From positions 1 through 64,000 of the forward strand of contig JAUXTT010000019.1 of the NCBI GenBank assembly GCA_030684395.1: a DNA stretch of 64,000 nucleotides, given 5' to 3'. Positions 1-9,178 of this stretch are shown here, in pieces. Positions within the stretch are counted from its first letter, which is position 1, and each line of letters opens with the position of its first letter. The notes beneath the pieces are model-generated. The model was not told the origin of the DNA. It did no database searches and saw nothing but the letters and a program-made list of their open reading frames with translations. Made by a program: the position numbers and the translations under genes. The stretch comes from Bacteroidota bacterium (lineage in GTDB: Bacteria > Bacteroidota > Bacteroidia > B-17B0 > Aurantibacillaceae).

Positions 1-188
1 AGTAGCCAAATATTTTTGTGTACGGTAAATATCTGCAAGAATTTTAAAGCAGGTCAAAGATTCCTTGCAATACGAAACAATGTAATTTTGACTGAATCTC
101 CTTTATTAATAATGTTTGTGTAGTATTTGATGGGCGACTAATTAAAGGCTAACAATCCTCTTTTCTTCTTTTCCTTAATCTATCGCCT

Positions 189-205
189 CTCTCCCTCGGG
201 GAGAG
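189..205. terminator. GC-rich hairpin after the first secreted-protein gene
   Basis: A 7-bp stem (CTCTCCC / GGGAGAG) with a TCG loop lies about 25 bases past the stop codon of the minus-strand gene that ends at 232. It could end that transcript, but no clear T tract follows on that strand, so termination is an inference. The rest of bases 1-231 shows no gene. Confidence 0.4.
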
Positions 206-231
206 GAAGGGTGAGCGGCTGAAAAGCCCGA

Positions 232-3200
232 TTACCGTATTAGCGTAACAGTCCCTGCTTTCTCAATAACATTGTCTAAGTAATCAGTTGCAGTTAGTTT
301 GTAAATGTAAACATCCTGCTGAACATTTTTCCCTTTATAGGTTCCATCCCAGCCACCATTAAGGGTTTCAATCTTGTAAATCAGTTCTCCCCAACGATCA
401 AAAATAAGCACTTCCAACTTTACAATACCAATGTGTTCCGGTTTAAAAATGGCATTCGTAATATCGGTGTTAGGTGTAAATGCATTAGGGATATAAATTA
501 CCGGGCTCAAAAATACCTGTATAGAATCGGTACTGCTACAGCCATATTGATTGAAAACAGTTGCATAATAAACGCTGTTAGAATCAGGTGTGGCAGAGTT
601 GGCAAAACAAGCATCGCATAACAAATCCCTTGGTGGAGACCAGTAGCAAGTAGTGTCGGCTATTCCCACCATCTCAACAGTTTCACCGGGGATAATGGTA
701 ATAGATGCAGGCTCTACATTTACAACAGGAAGAGGCAAAATGTTTATGATAACTGTATTTGTTGTTATACAAGGTCCGTTTGTAATGCTTAATGTATAAG
801 TTGTTGTTACCGATGGGGTAGCTATTGGGTTAAAAATCCCCGGGTTGCTTAATGAATTGGATGGAGCCCAGTTGTAAACATAATTACCTTCTGTATTAAA
901 TAGCTGCACCGATTGGTTTACGCACATTCCAGTATCGTAAGCCATAACAGGCACGGCGGTAAAGTTTGTAACAGAAGCAGTATCGGTGCCAATACAACCA
1001 TTAAAGTCAGTTGTAGTTAAAGTGTAGGTAGCCTGAAGAGAAACTACTATTTGCTGACCTGTTTCTCCTGTGCTCCAAAGGTAATCGGAATAAACAGTGT
1101 CAGCACTTAAAGTGGTTGGGTTCGAAGAACACATCTGGCTTAGATCAATAAGTATTTCGGGTTGGTTGGTTTTTAAAGTAACACTCACAGTTTCTGATGA
1201 GGAACAGCTACCGTTAAACCCGGTAACAGTATAAGTTATATTTGTTAATGGAACACCAACAGGATTAAAAACAGTAACACTATCTAAATAGGTAGTTGGG
1301 TCCCAGTTAACTGATTGCGCATTAGAACTGAGTACCTGCAAGTGCATGCTGTCGCCCGAACAAACTATTACCGGCGGCATTGGATCTAAATCTACTGCAA
1401 GCCCTGTTACAACTACACTGTCCGTTCCAACACAGCCATTCTGGTCAACGGTGCTCAGGTAATAAGTTCCTGTTTGTGATATATTTGTTTGAGGTAAAAT
1501 GTCTCCGGTGCTCCAATCGTAACTTAGATAAACAGTATCGGCTAATAAGGGAATAATACTATTCGTGCATAAAATCGAATTGTCTAATAAAATATGCAGG
1601 TCATTTGTATTCACAAAAACATCTGCGGTTTCCGATCTGGAACAAATACCATTACTCGCAGTAAGGGTATAAGTAATGTCGGACAAAGGAAGTCCGGAAG
1701 GATTGTTAACGGAAGGATTGTTGAGGTAAGTTGCCGGGTTCCATGAAAAAATAGAAGCCCCGGGGGCATTGGCAAGCAAGTGAATTGAATCGCCGCTGCA
1801 AACACTCATTTGAGGCAAAGGATCCAAAGCTATATCGGGCATCACAACAATATTAGCATAAGCGGTATCTCTTATATTACATGTGCTCGAATCAATTGCA
1901 ATAAGCATTATGGTATAGGTTCCGGCTGTTGTATAGGTGTGGGTGGGTTGGGTAAGTGAAGAGCCGCTGCCGTCTCCAAATACCCATTCATATTGCACGC
2001 TGTTAATACTTTGATTGGTGAATTCAACCATGAAAGGAACACAGCCTGTTGCATTTTGTGGAAACATATTGAGTTGCGCAACTGTTATTTCCATATTGAA
2101 ACTGAATTTCACCAAAGCATTATTGCAATTGTTTGAATTATTGGTTTGTGACCATACTCCCGGAGTAGTGGGCATTCCCGATTGAGCCCCACAGCCTCCG
2201 CAAATTGCCTGATATATGGCGCCACTTTTATCAAACCTGCTTGTACCTCCATCTACATGCTCCCCAATGGTTGGACCTCCAAAAAAAGTTGCATACATTA
2301 GTGATTGTGCATCCTTGTTTAACACCAGGAAGTAAAAATCACTTCCATCAGTACTTGCCTGAAAAGCGTCTGCAGTAACCGGTAAACCCGTGGTGGTGCT
2401 TGTCATTCCATTATAACCGCCCAAAATTCCACCCCAGCCAGAAATATAAATGTGCTGGCAATTATCTACCATAAAGGCAGAGGGAACAATGTCGGTAAGT
2501 CCTGATCTTCCGGCTCCGAATACGGTAGAGAATTTAGAAATTGCCAAAGCAGAATCAAGGCAATGAATAAATTGCCCGCTGTTTGGGTTGGAATATACAC
2601 CGGAGCTCACAGGATACGCTCCCTGTGTTTGTCCGTACAAATAAACGTTATCGTCTTTGTCGGTTTGAACGAAATAACACTGATCGTAACTTGTTGTTCC
2701 AATAAAACTGGATTGCAAAATAGAATTACCCGTAGTGTTGAGGTGAAGCACAAAACCGTCTATAGCACCCGAGTAAGATGTATGCAGTGCTCCGGATGTA
2801 GAAGGAAAATCAGCACTCTCAGTTCCACCGGTTACATATAACTGGTCTTTAGAATCAAGTGCGATATTGTAAGCTGCATCGTTTCCCGTCCCCCCAATGT
2901 AGGTGCTGAAATACACGGCACTTAAGTCAGAATTCATTTTAAAAGCACAGGCATCCTGCATCCCCGAAAGAGAAGATTGATAACACCCTGGGGTAACCGG
3001 AAAGTCGGTTGAAAAGGTGCAGGTGGATACGTACACATTATTGTTTTGATCCAGCAAAATACCACCTCTTCCGTCATCCGCATAGTTGTATTTTAAAGAG
3101 CTGAGAATTGCTTCCACAGCTTCAATATTTATTCCATCGTCTAAACTTCCGCCTAAAAATGTGGAAGCACTTAATGCTGTTCCGGAAGGATTAATTTTAG

Positions 3201-4326
3201 TAATGATTAAGTCACAACCACCATTATGTGTGTTATCAACAACACCGGCTGTTACCGGAAAATCAATTGAATAGGTTCTGCCAAGTATATACAAATTCTG
3301 GCTTTCATCACACACAATACTTACCGGTACCTCATTGTCGTTTCCACCCAGATAACTCGAATATAAAAGTGAAGTTCCGCTTGCATCAAACTTGGAAACA
3401 GAAATATCAACGCCTGCGTAAAAAATATTGTTTCCCGGGCCATCTCCAAAGCTTACCTGAAAAGCACCTGTAGTTGTTGGATAACCCGTATTGAAACAAA
3501 TTCCGGCAGTGTATGCATTGCCTGAATTGTCATAAGTGGCAGTCATTCCCCAGTTATCGGCAGTAGATCCTGTAAAGGTTGCAAAAACAAGTGTAGGGTC
3601 AATAATCAGTGGCAGGTTTTTGTTGTAAGTATCGTCGATTGAAAAACCCAATGTGTTTCCCACCAAATAATAAGAACAGGCTACTCGTTTTTTTGTTTTA
3701 CCGTAAACCTGATAAGCGATCGGTGCTTTTTGAATGATTTCACCAAGTTCTGTATCTAATACCAGGTTTCCATCTTTAATGAATAATTTATTTTGCCCGG
3801 TAAACTTTAATTGAATAAGATTTGGGTCGGACTGTGGAGAAACAATGAAATCAAATCTAACATTATTCTCATCGCCAAATGTTTTTATAGAAATTCCTTT
3901 ATAAATATTGTTGTAAACAACCTGTTTAAATAAAGAAACCTCTTTAGCCCATTTTGTTGGATCCTTACCTAAAAAGTAGTTTTCGTAATGTGACTGTTTT
4001 TCTGATGCTGTTATTTCAGCATCTTCAGAAGCATTTTCAAAACTCATCTTTACAGCCTGAAAGGTTTTTGTTTTATTTAGCTTTAGAGCGTGATGATGAA
4101 ACTCTTCCAATCCTTCTTTTGGATAAAACAGGTAGGTAAATGCCTTTTTTTCCAGAAACAGATTTCCTCCCCTGAAATTAGTCTTAAACAAAACCTTTTC
4201 ATTCCACTGACCTTTATTTTGAGCGTAGTTGAGGTAAGAAACACCTGAGGTATCTACAAACGAAAAAGCAAGAACGGGCAACAACAAAAACACAAGGTAT
4301 AATATATGTGGTTTAGCTTTGCTCAT
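232..4326 (-). CDS. Secreted SBBP/PKD protein with CHU_C (gliding motility-associated) C-terminal domain
   Basis: A 1364-aa exported surface or extracellular protein. A signal peptide covers about residues 1-23. Residues 34-245 resemble the conserved N-terminal region (DUF7948-like, NKGQWNEKVLF) found ahead of SBBP propellers. About 250-735 carries SBBP-type repeats of the form YSSYLGG...D followed by DFPVT. A PKD domain with the motif WVFGDGS lies near 760-830. Two Ig-like repeats beginning CSGDS then occur, and a CHU_C domain closes the protein (IYIPNAFTPN and IFDRWGELIY, about 1275-1364). In the Bacteroidota the CHU_C domain directs secretion through the type IX system (type B sorting), so the protein probably crosses the outer membrane and stays on the surface or is released. 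The ATG at 4326 begins directly at a good signal sequence. The ligand is unknown. Confidence 0.9.
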   Translation of the reverse strand: MSKAKPHILYLVFLLLPVLAFSFVDTSGVSYLNYAQNKGQWNEKVLFKTNFRGGNLFLEKKAFTYLFYPKEGLEEFHHHALKLNKTKTFQAVKMSFENASEDAEITASEKQSHYENYFLGKDPTKWAKEVSLFKQVVYNNIYKGISIKTFGDENNVRFDFIVSPQSDPNLIQLKFTGQNKLFIKDGNLVLDTELGEIIQKAPIAYQVYGKTKKRVACSYYLVGNTLGFSIDDTYNKNLPLIIDPTLVFATFTGSTADNWGMTATYDNSGNAYTAGICFNTGYPTTTGAFQVSFGDGPGNNIFYAGVDISVSKFDASGTSLLYSSYLGGNDNEVPVSIVCDESQNLYILGRTYSIDFPVTAGVVDNTHNGGCDLIITKINPSGTALSASTFLGGSLDDGINIEAVEAILSSLKYNYADDGRGGILLDQNNNVYVSTCTFSTDFPVTPGCYQSSLSGMQDACAFKMNSDLSAVYFSTYIGGTGNDAAYNIALDSKDQLYVTGGTESADFPSTSGALHTSYSGAIDGFVLHLNTTGNSILQSSFIGTTSYDQCYFVQTDKDDNVYLYGQTQGAYPVSSGVYSNPNSGQFIHCLDSALAISKFSTVFGAGRSGLTDIVPSAFMVDNCQHIYISGWGGILGGYNGMTSTTTGLPVTADAFQASTDGSDFYFLVLNKDAQSLMYATFFGGPTIGEHVDGGTSRFDKSGAIYQAICGGCGAQSGMPTTPGVWSQTNNSNNCNNALVKFSFNMEITVAQLNMFPQNATGCVPFMVEFTNQSINSVQYEWVFGDGSGSSLTQPTHTYTTAGTYTIMLIAIDSSTCNIRDTAYANIVVMPDIALDPLPQMSVCSGDSIHLLANAPGASIFSWNPATYLNNPSVNNPSGLPLSDITYTLTASNGICSRSETADVFVNTNDLHILLDNSILCTNSIIPLLADTVYLSYDWSTGDILPQTNISQTGTYYLSTVDQNGCVGTDSVVVTGLAVDLDPMPPVIVCSGDSMHLQVLSSNAQSVNWDPTTYLDSVTVFNPVGVPLTNITYTVTGFNGSCSSSETVSVTLKTNQPEILIDLSQMCSSNPTTLSADTVYSDYLWSTGETGQQIVVSLQATYTLTTTDFNGCIGTDTASVTNFTAVPVMAYDTGMCVNQSVQLFNTEGNYVYNWAPSNSLSNPGIFNPIATPSVTTTYTLSITNGPCITTNTVIINILPLPVVNVEPASITIIPGETVEMVGIADTTCYWSPPRDLLCDACFANSATPDSNSVYYATVFNQYGCSSTDSIQVFLSPVIYIPNAFTPNTDITNAIFKPEHIGIVKLEVLIFDRWGELIYKIETLNGGWDGTYKGKNVQQDVYIYKLTATDYLDNVIEKAGTVTLIR

Positions 4327-4470
4327 ATGCTTTAAAAGACTTATAAAAATACGAAAAATTTTGATATTCGGCTTAAATTAAATAACTTAGGGCTTCGCTA
4401 AAAACCTATTTACATCAGAAACATACTAACCCTTGTTATGTTGAGCATTTGCATATTCACATATTCTTAA

Positions 4471-4825
4471 ATTGATGTGATCAGATTAAGTAAAGATAGG
4501 GTATAATTATCTTAAAGATAAAGGCAAGATTGATCTCAGTAAATCCATTTATGAAGTTGAGATTCGGAACGGACTTTCTTCGGCACAGAATGAATTAAGA
4601 CTTTTCCAAAATCCATTAGAAGGTAATTTTACGGTTAAACTGAAAGGAAACACAAAAATGAACTCATTAAAGCTATATAACTCAATTGGTAACGAATTTT
4701 TTCAAGCTAATCCATCAGAAAATCAATTTAGTCTAAGAATAGGGTTTTTACCAAAAGGTGTTTATACAATGATTATTTCGGATTCTAAAGGACAAAGCCA
4801 TTTCCAAAAGCTAATAATCCAATAA
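4471..4825 (+). pseudogene. Decayed paralogue of the neighbouring secreted protein, ending in a T9SS type A sorting domain
   Basis: Bases 4474-4503 read DVIRLSKDRV, then a frame change leads to YNYLKDKGKIDLSKSIYEVE from about 4502. Together these match the mature N-terminus of the next gene (VIKLSKEDYSRLKSEGSIDY). In the second frame the reading continues without a stop into a T9SS type A C-terminal domain (QNPLEGNF, LYNSIGNEF, LPKGVYTMIISD, QKLIIQ) and stops at 4825. There is no start codon or signal peptide, and the middle of the protein is missing. This is best read as a relic of a duplicated gene with a large internal deletion and a frameshift. Confidence 0.65.
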
Positions 4826-4909
4826 AGCGCATCTTTTAAACTTGATATTCCAATCCATATTTCGTAATATTGGCGTTCAAAATTTAATCATAAGTATATA
4901 AGCAAAACT

Positions 4910-7900
4910 ATGAGAAATAAATTATCAGCATTTTTGATCATCTTTTCAGTGATAACGATTTCATTGAAGTCACAAAACAAGGTTATTAAGCTGTCAAAGG
5001 AAGATTATTCACGTCTGAAATCCGAAGGAAGTATTGATTATAATAAATATACTTACGAGATTGAACTAAAGGGAGATAATGCTCAGGCAAATAAAATTAA
5101 ACCGGTTAAAAATAACAGTGTTCTTAGTGGAAATATTGCGTGTAATATAATCGATCAGTCCACAGTTCCTGCGGTTTCGTTTGGAGGAGATATCGAAGTT
5201 GATGATGAATCGGTTTTAATTGATATTCCTTTTACTTTTTGTTTTTATGGAACCAATTATGGCGATTTTTATCTGAACAGTAACGGCAACATTACTTTTG
5301 GATCACAATTCACAGGTTTTACTGCCTCCGGTTTTCCTACCACCGGACCGCGAATGATTGCTCCATTTTGGGCGGATTTTGATAACAGACCAAATAATAA
5401 TGGCGTTGCCAGAATATCAATAACCTCCACAGCCGCTATTATTACCTGGGATTCTATGGGTTATTACAATCAACAGTCAGATAAACGTAATACTTGTCAG
5501 TTAATCATAACCGAAGGAACGGATCCTATTTTACCAGCTGGTTATAATGTTGGCTTTTTATATGAAAACATGGATTGGACCACAGGTAGTGCTTCAAGCG
5601 GAACAAATGGATTTGGAGGTACAGCGGCAACTGTGGGTATCAACCAGGGAGACGGAGCCACTTTTGTTCAGGTGGGAAGATTTGATTCACCGGGTGGAGC
5701 CTTTGTTTCTAATACCGCCACCAATAGTGGTATTGATTGGTTAGATTATAAAGTGTTCTTTTTTAATATTTGTACATCCGGAGGTTCTACTAATATTGCC
5801 CCAATTGCTTCCAACATTTCGTTTTGCGATACTATAAAAATATGTAATCCAACAGATACACTTTACTTGTCAAGCCAGTTCTTTGCCCCGGAACCCAGTC
5901 AAACCAATACTATTACGGTTACCTGTGCTACATTACCTGCTACTAATTTGCAGGTCGTGTATGGTACTCCAGGCTCTACTTCTGATGTTCAGGTAAAAAT
6001 ATTTGCAGACCCATCTTTATTAGGTTATCATATTATTGATTACAGGTCTATTGATAATGGCTCTCCGGCTGATACTACCATTGTATCCCAAGTGATTTAT
6101 ATTTTGAATGACCCAAGTTTCCAGCCTTCCATTGTAATGCCGGTTGCCCCGGTTTGTTCGGCCAATGCGCCATTTACTGTTTCAATTGGGCCAAATTGTG
6201 CTGATTATACTTCATTTTTATGGATGGATGATACAACTACCTGTACGCATACTTTTTCTAATATTATGCCAACTATTAATAAAATGAATGTAACTGTTAA
6301 AGGGCTTAATGGTTGCCAAAGAACACTTTTTGACAGTCTTAAGATTTATCCAAACCCGGTTCCAACTATTAATGGACCGCTATTTTATTGCGGAACAGCA
6401 GGAACCGATTTAAACGCTACTTATACTCCGCTTACATCAACAATTACAAATTATGCCTGGGATGTTCCCGGATCAACTAGTGCTTCAACGGTTCATGTTT
6501 CAAACCCGGGAGCGGTTAATTTAATTATTACGGATAATATTGGTTGTACCGGCTCTGCATCGGTTACTGTAAGTAATGCGGTTCCTGCGGTTACTATTTC
6601 TCAAAACCCAACTACTTTTTGTCCCGGAACACCGGTTACGCTTACGGCTTCTGTTGCCGGAGCTACTTCTTACAATTGGACAGGTGGAGCAAGCGGAACT
6701 ACTCAATCTGTTGTTGTAACAGGCCCATCTGTTCCAACCAATTGTGCTGTAACCGCACTTGTTAGTGGCTGTAATACTTCGAGTAGTATAACTTTAACGC
6801 CTTTACCGGCTGTAACTTTAAGTTTTATTAATCCTGAATTTTGTGCAGGTGAAGCGGATACCATTAAGGCAATTGCAAACCCTAGCAATGCCGATGTTGT
6901 TTGGAACCCGGGCGGAATAATAGCTAATTATATTGCACCTCCTATTCCCGGGCAAACATATACTGTACAAGCTACAGCACCTGGTGGAGGGCTTTGCCCA
7001 AGTGCTACAGAAACAGTGACTGCATATTTTGCAAACCCACTTCCGAACATTGGAAGTATTGTTGATGATGAGTTAGATCCGTATAATACCATTTTATGTT
7101 ATAAGGATAAAAAGAAGTTATTGGCAGATAACATTACAAGTGGAACTCCTCCTTTTACTTATGCTTGGTCACCTCTTTCCAGTTCAAATGATACACTTAC
7201 AATCACGCAGCCGGGAGAATATTTCCTATATCTGACTGATTCAAAAGGTTGTAAGGATAAAGACTCTATTACTGTTGTTCTTAATCAGCCTACAATTGCT
7301 TTAGTTGGAAATCCTTTGATCTGCAGAGGTGAAGATACAGCAAGAATAGTTGTTATTGGTAATTCAACCAATTCATTCACAATTAGCTGGGATCCTGCAA
7401 ATTTAGGAACAAATGATACTGTTTATGCTACCACATCAGGAACTTACAGTGTAACCATAACAGATGACGTTTATGGTTGTACTGCTACTCAGCCTTATAG
7501 TGTAAATTATTTTCCTGAGCCCGTTGCTAATTTTACTGACGAACCGGATTCAGTTTCAGAATGGCAAGTACCTGTGTTATTCCAAAATACAAGCACTATA
7601 ACCGGAGGAACCCTAAGTGTTGTTTCCTGGTATTTTGGTGACGGTGATACTACTTTAGGAGGAAACCTGCAAATACACGATTATGCTACTCCGGGTGATT
7701 ATCCGGTAACTCTTATAGTAAAATCAAATAAGGGATGCTACGATACGGTAACTGTTAATCATTTAGTGGAAGTTCACCTTCCTTTATTAAATATCATTAC
7801 CCCGAATGGAGATAATATAAATCAAAAATTGAACTTTAGAGGGCTTGAATTTTTTGAAGAAAACAAGATCACCATTTTTAACCGTTGGGGTAAAAAAGTA

Positions 7901-8032
7901 TACGAAAAGAATAACTACGACAATAATTTTGATGGCGCCGATCTCGAATCAGGCACTTATTACTATATTCTGGAAGTAAAGGGACACCGACCGGAAAGTG
8001 TTTTGAGCAGTTTCTTTCAGATCATAAAGTAA
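4910..8032 (+). CDS. Secreted protein with nidogen-like domain, PKD repeats and CHU_C C-terminal domain
   Basis: A 1040-aa exported protein. A signal peptide spans residues 1-21. Residues about 75-290 look like a nidogen-like (NIDO) module: FYLNSNGNITFG is followed by MIAPFWADFDNR and a run of beta strands. Ig-like and PKD-type segments follow (SWYFGDGDTT near 905), and the protein ends in a CHU_C domain (LNIITPNGDNINQ, IFNRWGKKVYEK), a type IX secretion signal. A strong terminator follows within 30 bases. A decayed relative lies immediately upstream. A role in adhesion or cell-surface assembly is an inference from the domain types. Confidence 0.9.
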   Translation: MRNKLSAFLIIFSVITISLKSQNKVIKLSKEDYSRLKSEGSIDYNKYTYEIELKGDNAQANKIKPVKNNSVLSGNIACNIIDQSTVPAVSFGGDIEVDDESVLIDIPFTFCFYGTNYGDFYLNSNGNITFGSQFTGFTASGFPTTGPRMIAPFWADFDNRPNNNGVARISITSTAAIITWDSMGYYNQQSDKRNTCQLIITEGTDPILPAGYNVGFLYENMDWTTGSASSGTNGFGGTAATVGINQGDGATFVQVGRFDSPGGAFVSNTATNSGIDWLDYKVFFFNICTSGGSTNIAPIASNISFCDTIKICNPTDTLYLSSQFFAPEPSQTNTITVTCATLPATNLQVVYGTPGSTSDVQVKIFADPSLLGYHIIDYRSIDNGSPADTTIVSQVIYILNDPSFQPSIVMPVAPVCSANAPFTVSIGPNCADYTSFLWMDDTTTCTHTFSNIMPTINKMNVTVKGLNGCQRTLFDSLKIYPNPVPTINGPLFYCGTAGTDLNATYTPLTSTITNYAWDVPGSTSASTVHVSNPGAVNLIITDNIGCTGSASVTVSNAVPAVTISQNPTTFCPGTPVTLTASVAGATSYNWTGGASGTTQSVVVTGPSVPTNCAVTALVSGCNTSSSITLTPLPAVTLSFINPEFCAGEADTIKAIANPSNADVVWNPGGIIANYIAPPIPGQTYTVQATAPGGGLCPSATETVTAYFANPLPNIGSIVDDELDPYNTILCYKDKKKLLADNITSGTPPFTYAWSPLSSSNDTLTITQPGEYFLYLTDSKGCKDKDSITVVLNQPTIALVGNPLICRGEDTARIVVIGNSTNSFTISWDPANLGTNDTVYATTSGTYSVTITDDVYGCTATQPYSVNYFPEPVANFTDEPDSVSEWQVPVLFQNTSTITGGTLSVVSWYFGDGDTTLGGNLQIHDYATPGDYPVTLIVKSNKGCYDTVTVNHLVEVHLPLLNIITPNGDNINQKLNFRGLEFFEENKITIFNRWGKKVYEKNNYDNNFDGADLESGTYYYILEVKGHRPESVLSSFFQIIK

Positions 8033-8060
8033 TACCAACATAGTACTGATAATATATTAA

Positions 8061-8091
8061 ACGTCCTGACGGCATCGTCAGGACGTTTTTT
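8061..8091 (+). terminator. Rho-independent terminator, ACGTCCTGAC family
   Basis: A perfect 11-bp stem (ACGTCCTGACG / CGTCAGGACGT) closes a GCAT loop and runs into six T residues. It ends the CHU_C gene and insulates the ABC transporter gene starting at 8119. An almost identical stem follows yajC at 12291. Confidence 0.9.
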
Positions 8092-8118
8092 GTTTACTTT
8101 TACAGAAGATAAATTATT

Positions 8119-9072
8119 ATGAGCAGCTTATTATCTGTACAAAACATTGTTAAGCGTTATGCAAAACATGTTGCATTGGACAATGTTTCAATTGAAGTTC
8201 CCGAGAAAACTATATTTGGTTTGTTAGGTCCTAACGGAGCCGGTAAAACATCTTTAATCAGGATAATTAACCAGATCACCGGTCCCGATGAAGGGAAGAT
8301 ATTGATAGGAGGGGAGCCATTAAAACCCGAGCATACTGCCATTATTGGTTATTTACCCGAAGAGCGAGGTTTGTACAGAAAGATGAAGGTAGGTGAGCAG
8401 TGTGTTTATTTAGCCCGCTTAAAGGGTTTGAGTAAAAAAGATGCTGAGGTAAAACTGAAAGCCTGGTTCGAAAAATTTGAAATGGGCGGTTGGTGGAACA
8501 AAAAGATAGAAGAATTAAGTAAAGGTATGCAACAAAAAGTGCAGTTCATTGTTACTGTTTTACACGAACCTAAATTGTTGATCTTAGATGAACCTTTCAG
8601 CGGATTTGATCCTATCAACGCAAACCTGATCAAAAACGAAATTCTTGAATTACGTAAGAACGGAGCTACTGTTATTTTTTCAACGCACAATATGGGATCG
8701 GTAGAAGAGTTATGTGATAATATTGCCTTGCTTCACAAATCGAAAAAAATCCTGGATGGATCTGTAAAAGAGATAAGAAAACAATTCAGAACAAACACCT
8801 ACACAGTTTCATTTAAAGGAAATATGATAGGTTTTACCAATGCTTTATGGACAGGAGCAGAACTGATAGAACATAGCAGTGAAGATAAAGAAACACATTT
8901 CGCTAAAATAAAGATCAGGGAAAAGGTAGCACCTAATGCTTTATTGCAGGCATTATTACCGGTGGCAGAAATTATTTCTTTCAACGAAGTAATTCCTTCT
9001 ATGAATGATATTTTTATTCAGTCGGTGCAAGGTGAGCAGGCTTTAGGAACTAAAAGTAATTATACAGAGTAG
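8119..9072 (+). CDS. ABC transporter ATP-binding protein (NatA-like exporter)
   Basis: A 317-aa ABC ATPase that would power the membrane protein encoded next. Walker A is GPNGAGKT (37-44), the signature motif is LSKGMQQKVQ (133-142), and Walker B plus the catalytic Glu is LLILDEP (153-159); SGFDP follows as the D-loop region. The C-terminal 90 residues form the extra domain (DUF4162-type) usual for NatA/CcmA-like exporter ATPases. The permease gene starts 106 bases downstream on the same strand. The exported substrate cannot be told from sequence; sodium or a drug-like compound is only a family analogy. Confidence 0.93.
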   Translation: MSSLLSVQNIVKRYAKHVALDNVSIEVPEKTIFGLLGPNGAGKTSLIRIINQITGPDEGKILIGGEPLKPEHTAIIGYLPEERGLYRKMKVGEQCVYLARLKGLSKKDAEVKLKAWFEKFEMGGWWNKKIEELSKGMQQKVQFIVTVLHEPKLLILDEPFSGFDPINANLIKNEILELRKNGATVIFSTHNMGSVEELCDNIALLHKSKKILDGSVKEIRKQFRTNTYTVSFKGNMIGFTNALWTGAELIEHSSEDKETHFAKIKIREKVAPNALLQALLPVAEIISFNEVIPSMNDIFIQSVQGEQALGTKSNYTE

Positions 9073-9074
9073 GG

Positions 9075-9095
9075 CAAACATCCGGTGGATGTTTG
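9075..9095 (+). repeat. Perfect 9-bp inverted repeat between the ABC ATPase and permease genes
   Basis: CAAACATCC and GGATGTTTG flank a GGT loop 2 bases after the ATPase stop codon. No T tract follows, so it is more likely an mRNA-stabilising or processing stem between the two transporter cistrons than a terminator. Confidence 0.5.
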
Positions 9096-9178
9096 AGCCG
9101 GGATTAAGCGAGAGAAAAAAGGGTCATTAATGGATATGATTTAATTAGGTTAGATAAAATTTATAAAGAGTCCTGAAT

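Noticed and set aside
4910-8032. Gap-free short frames inside the CHU_C gene that might suggest overlapping genes
   Set aside because: They follow the codon bias of the main frame and encode low-complexity peptides.
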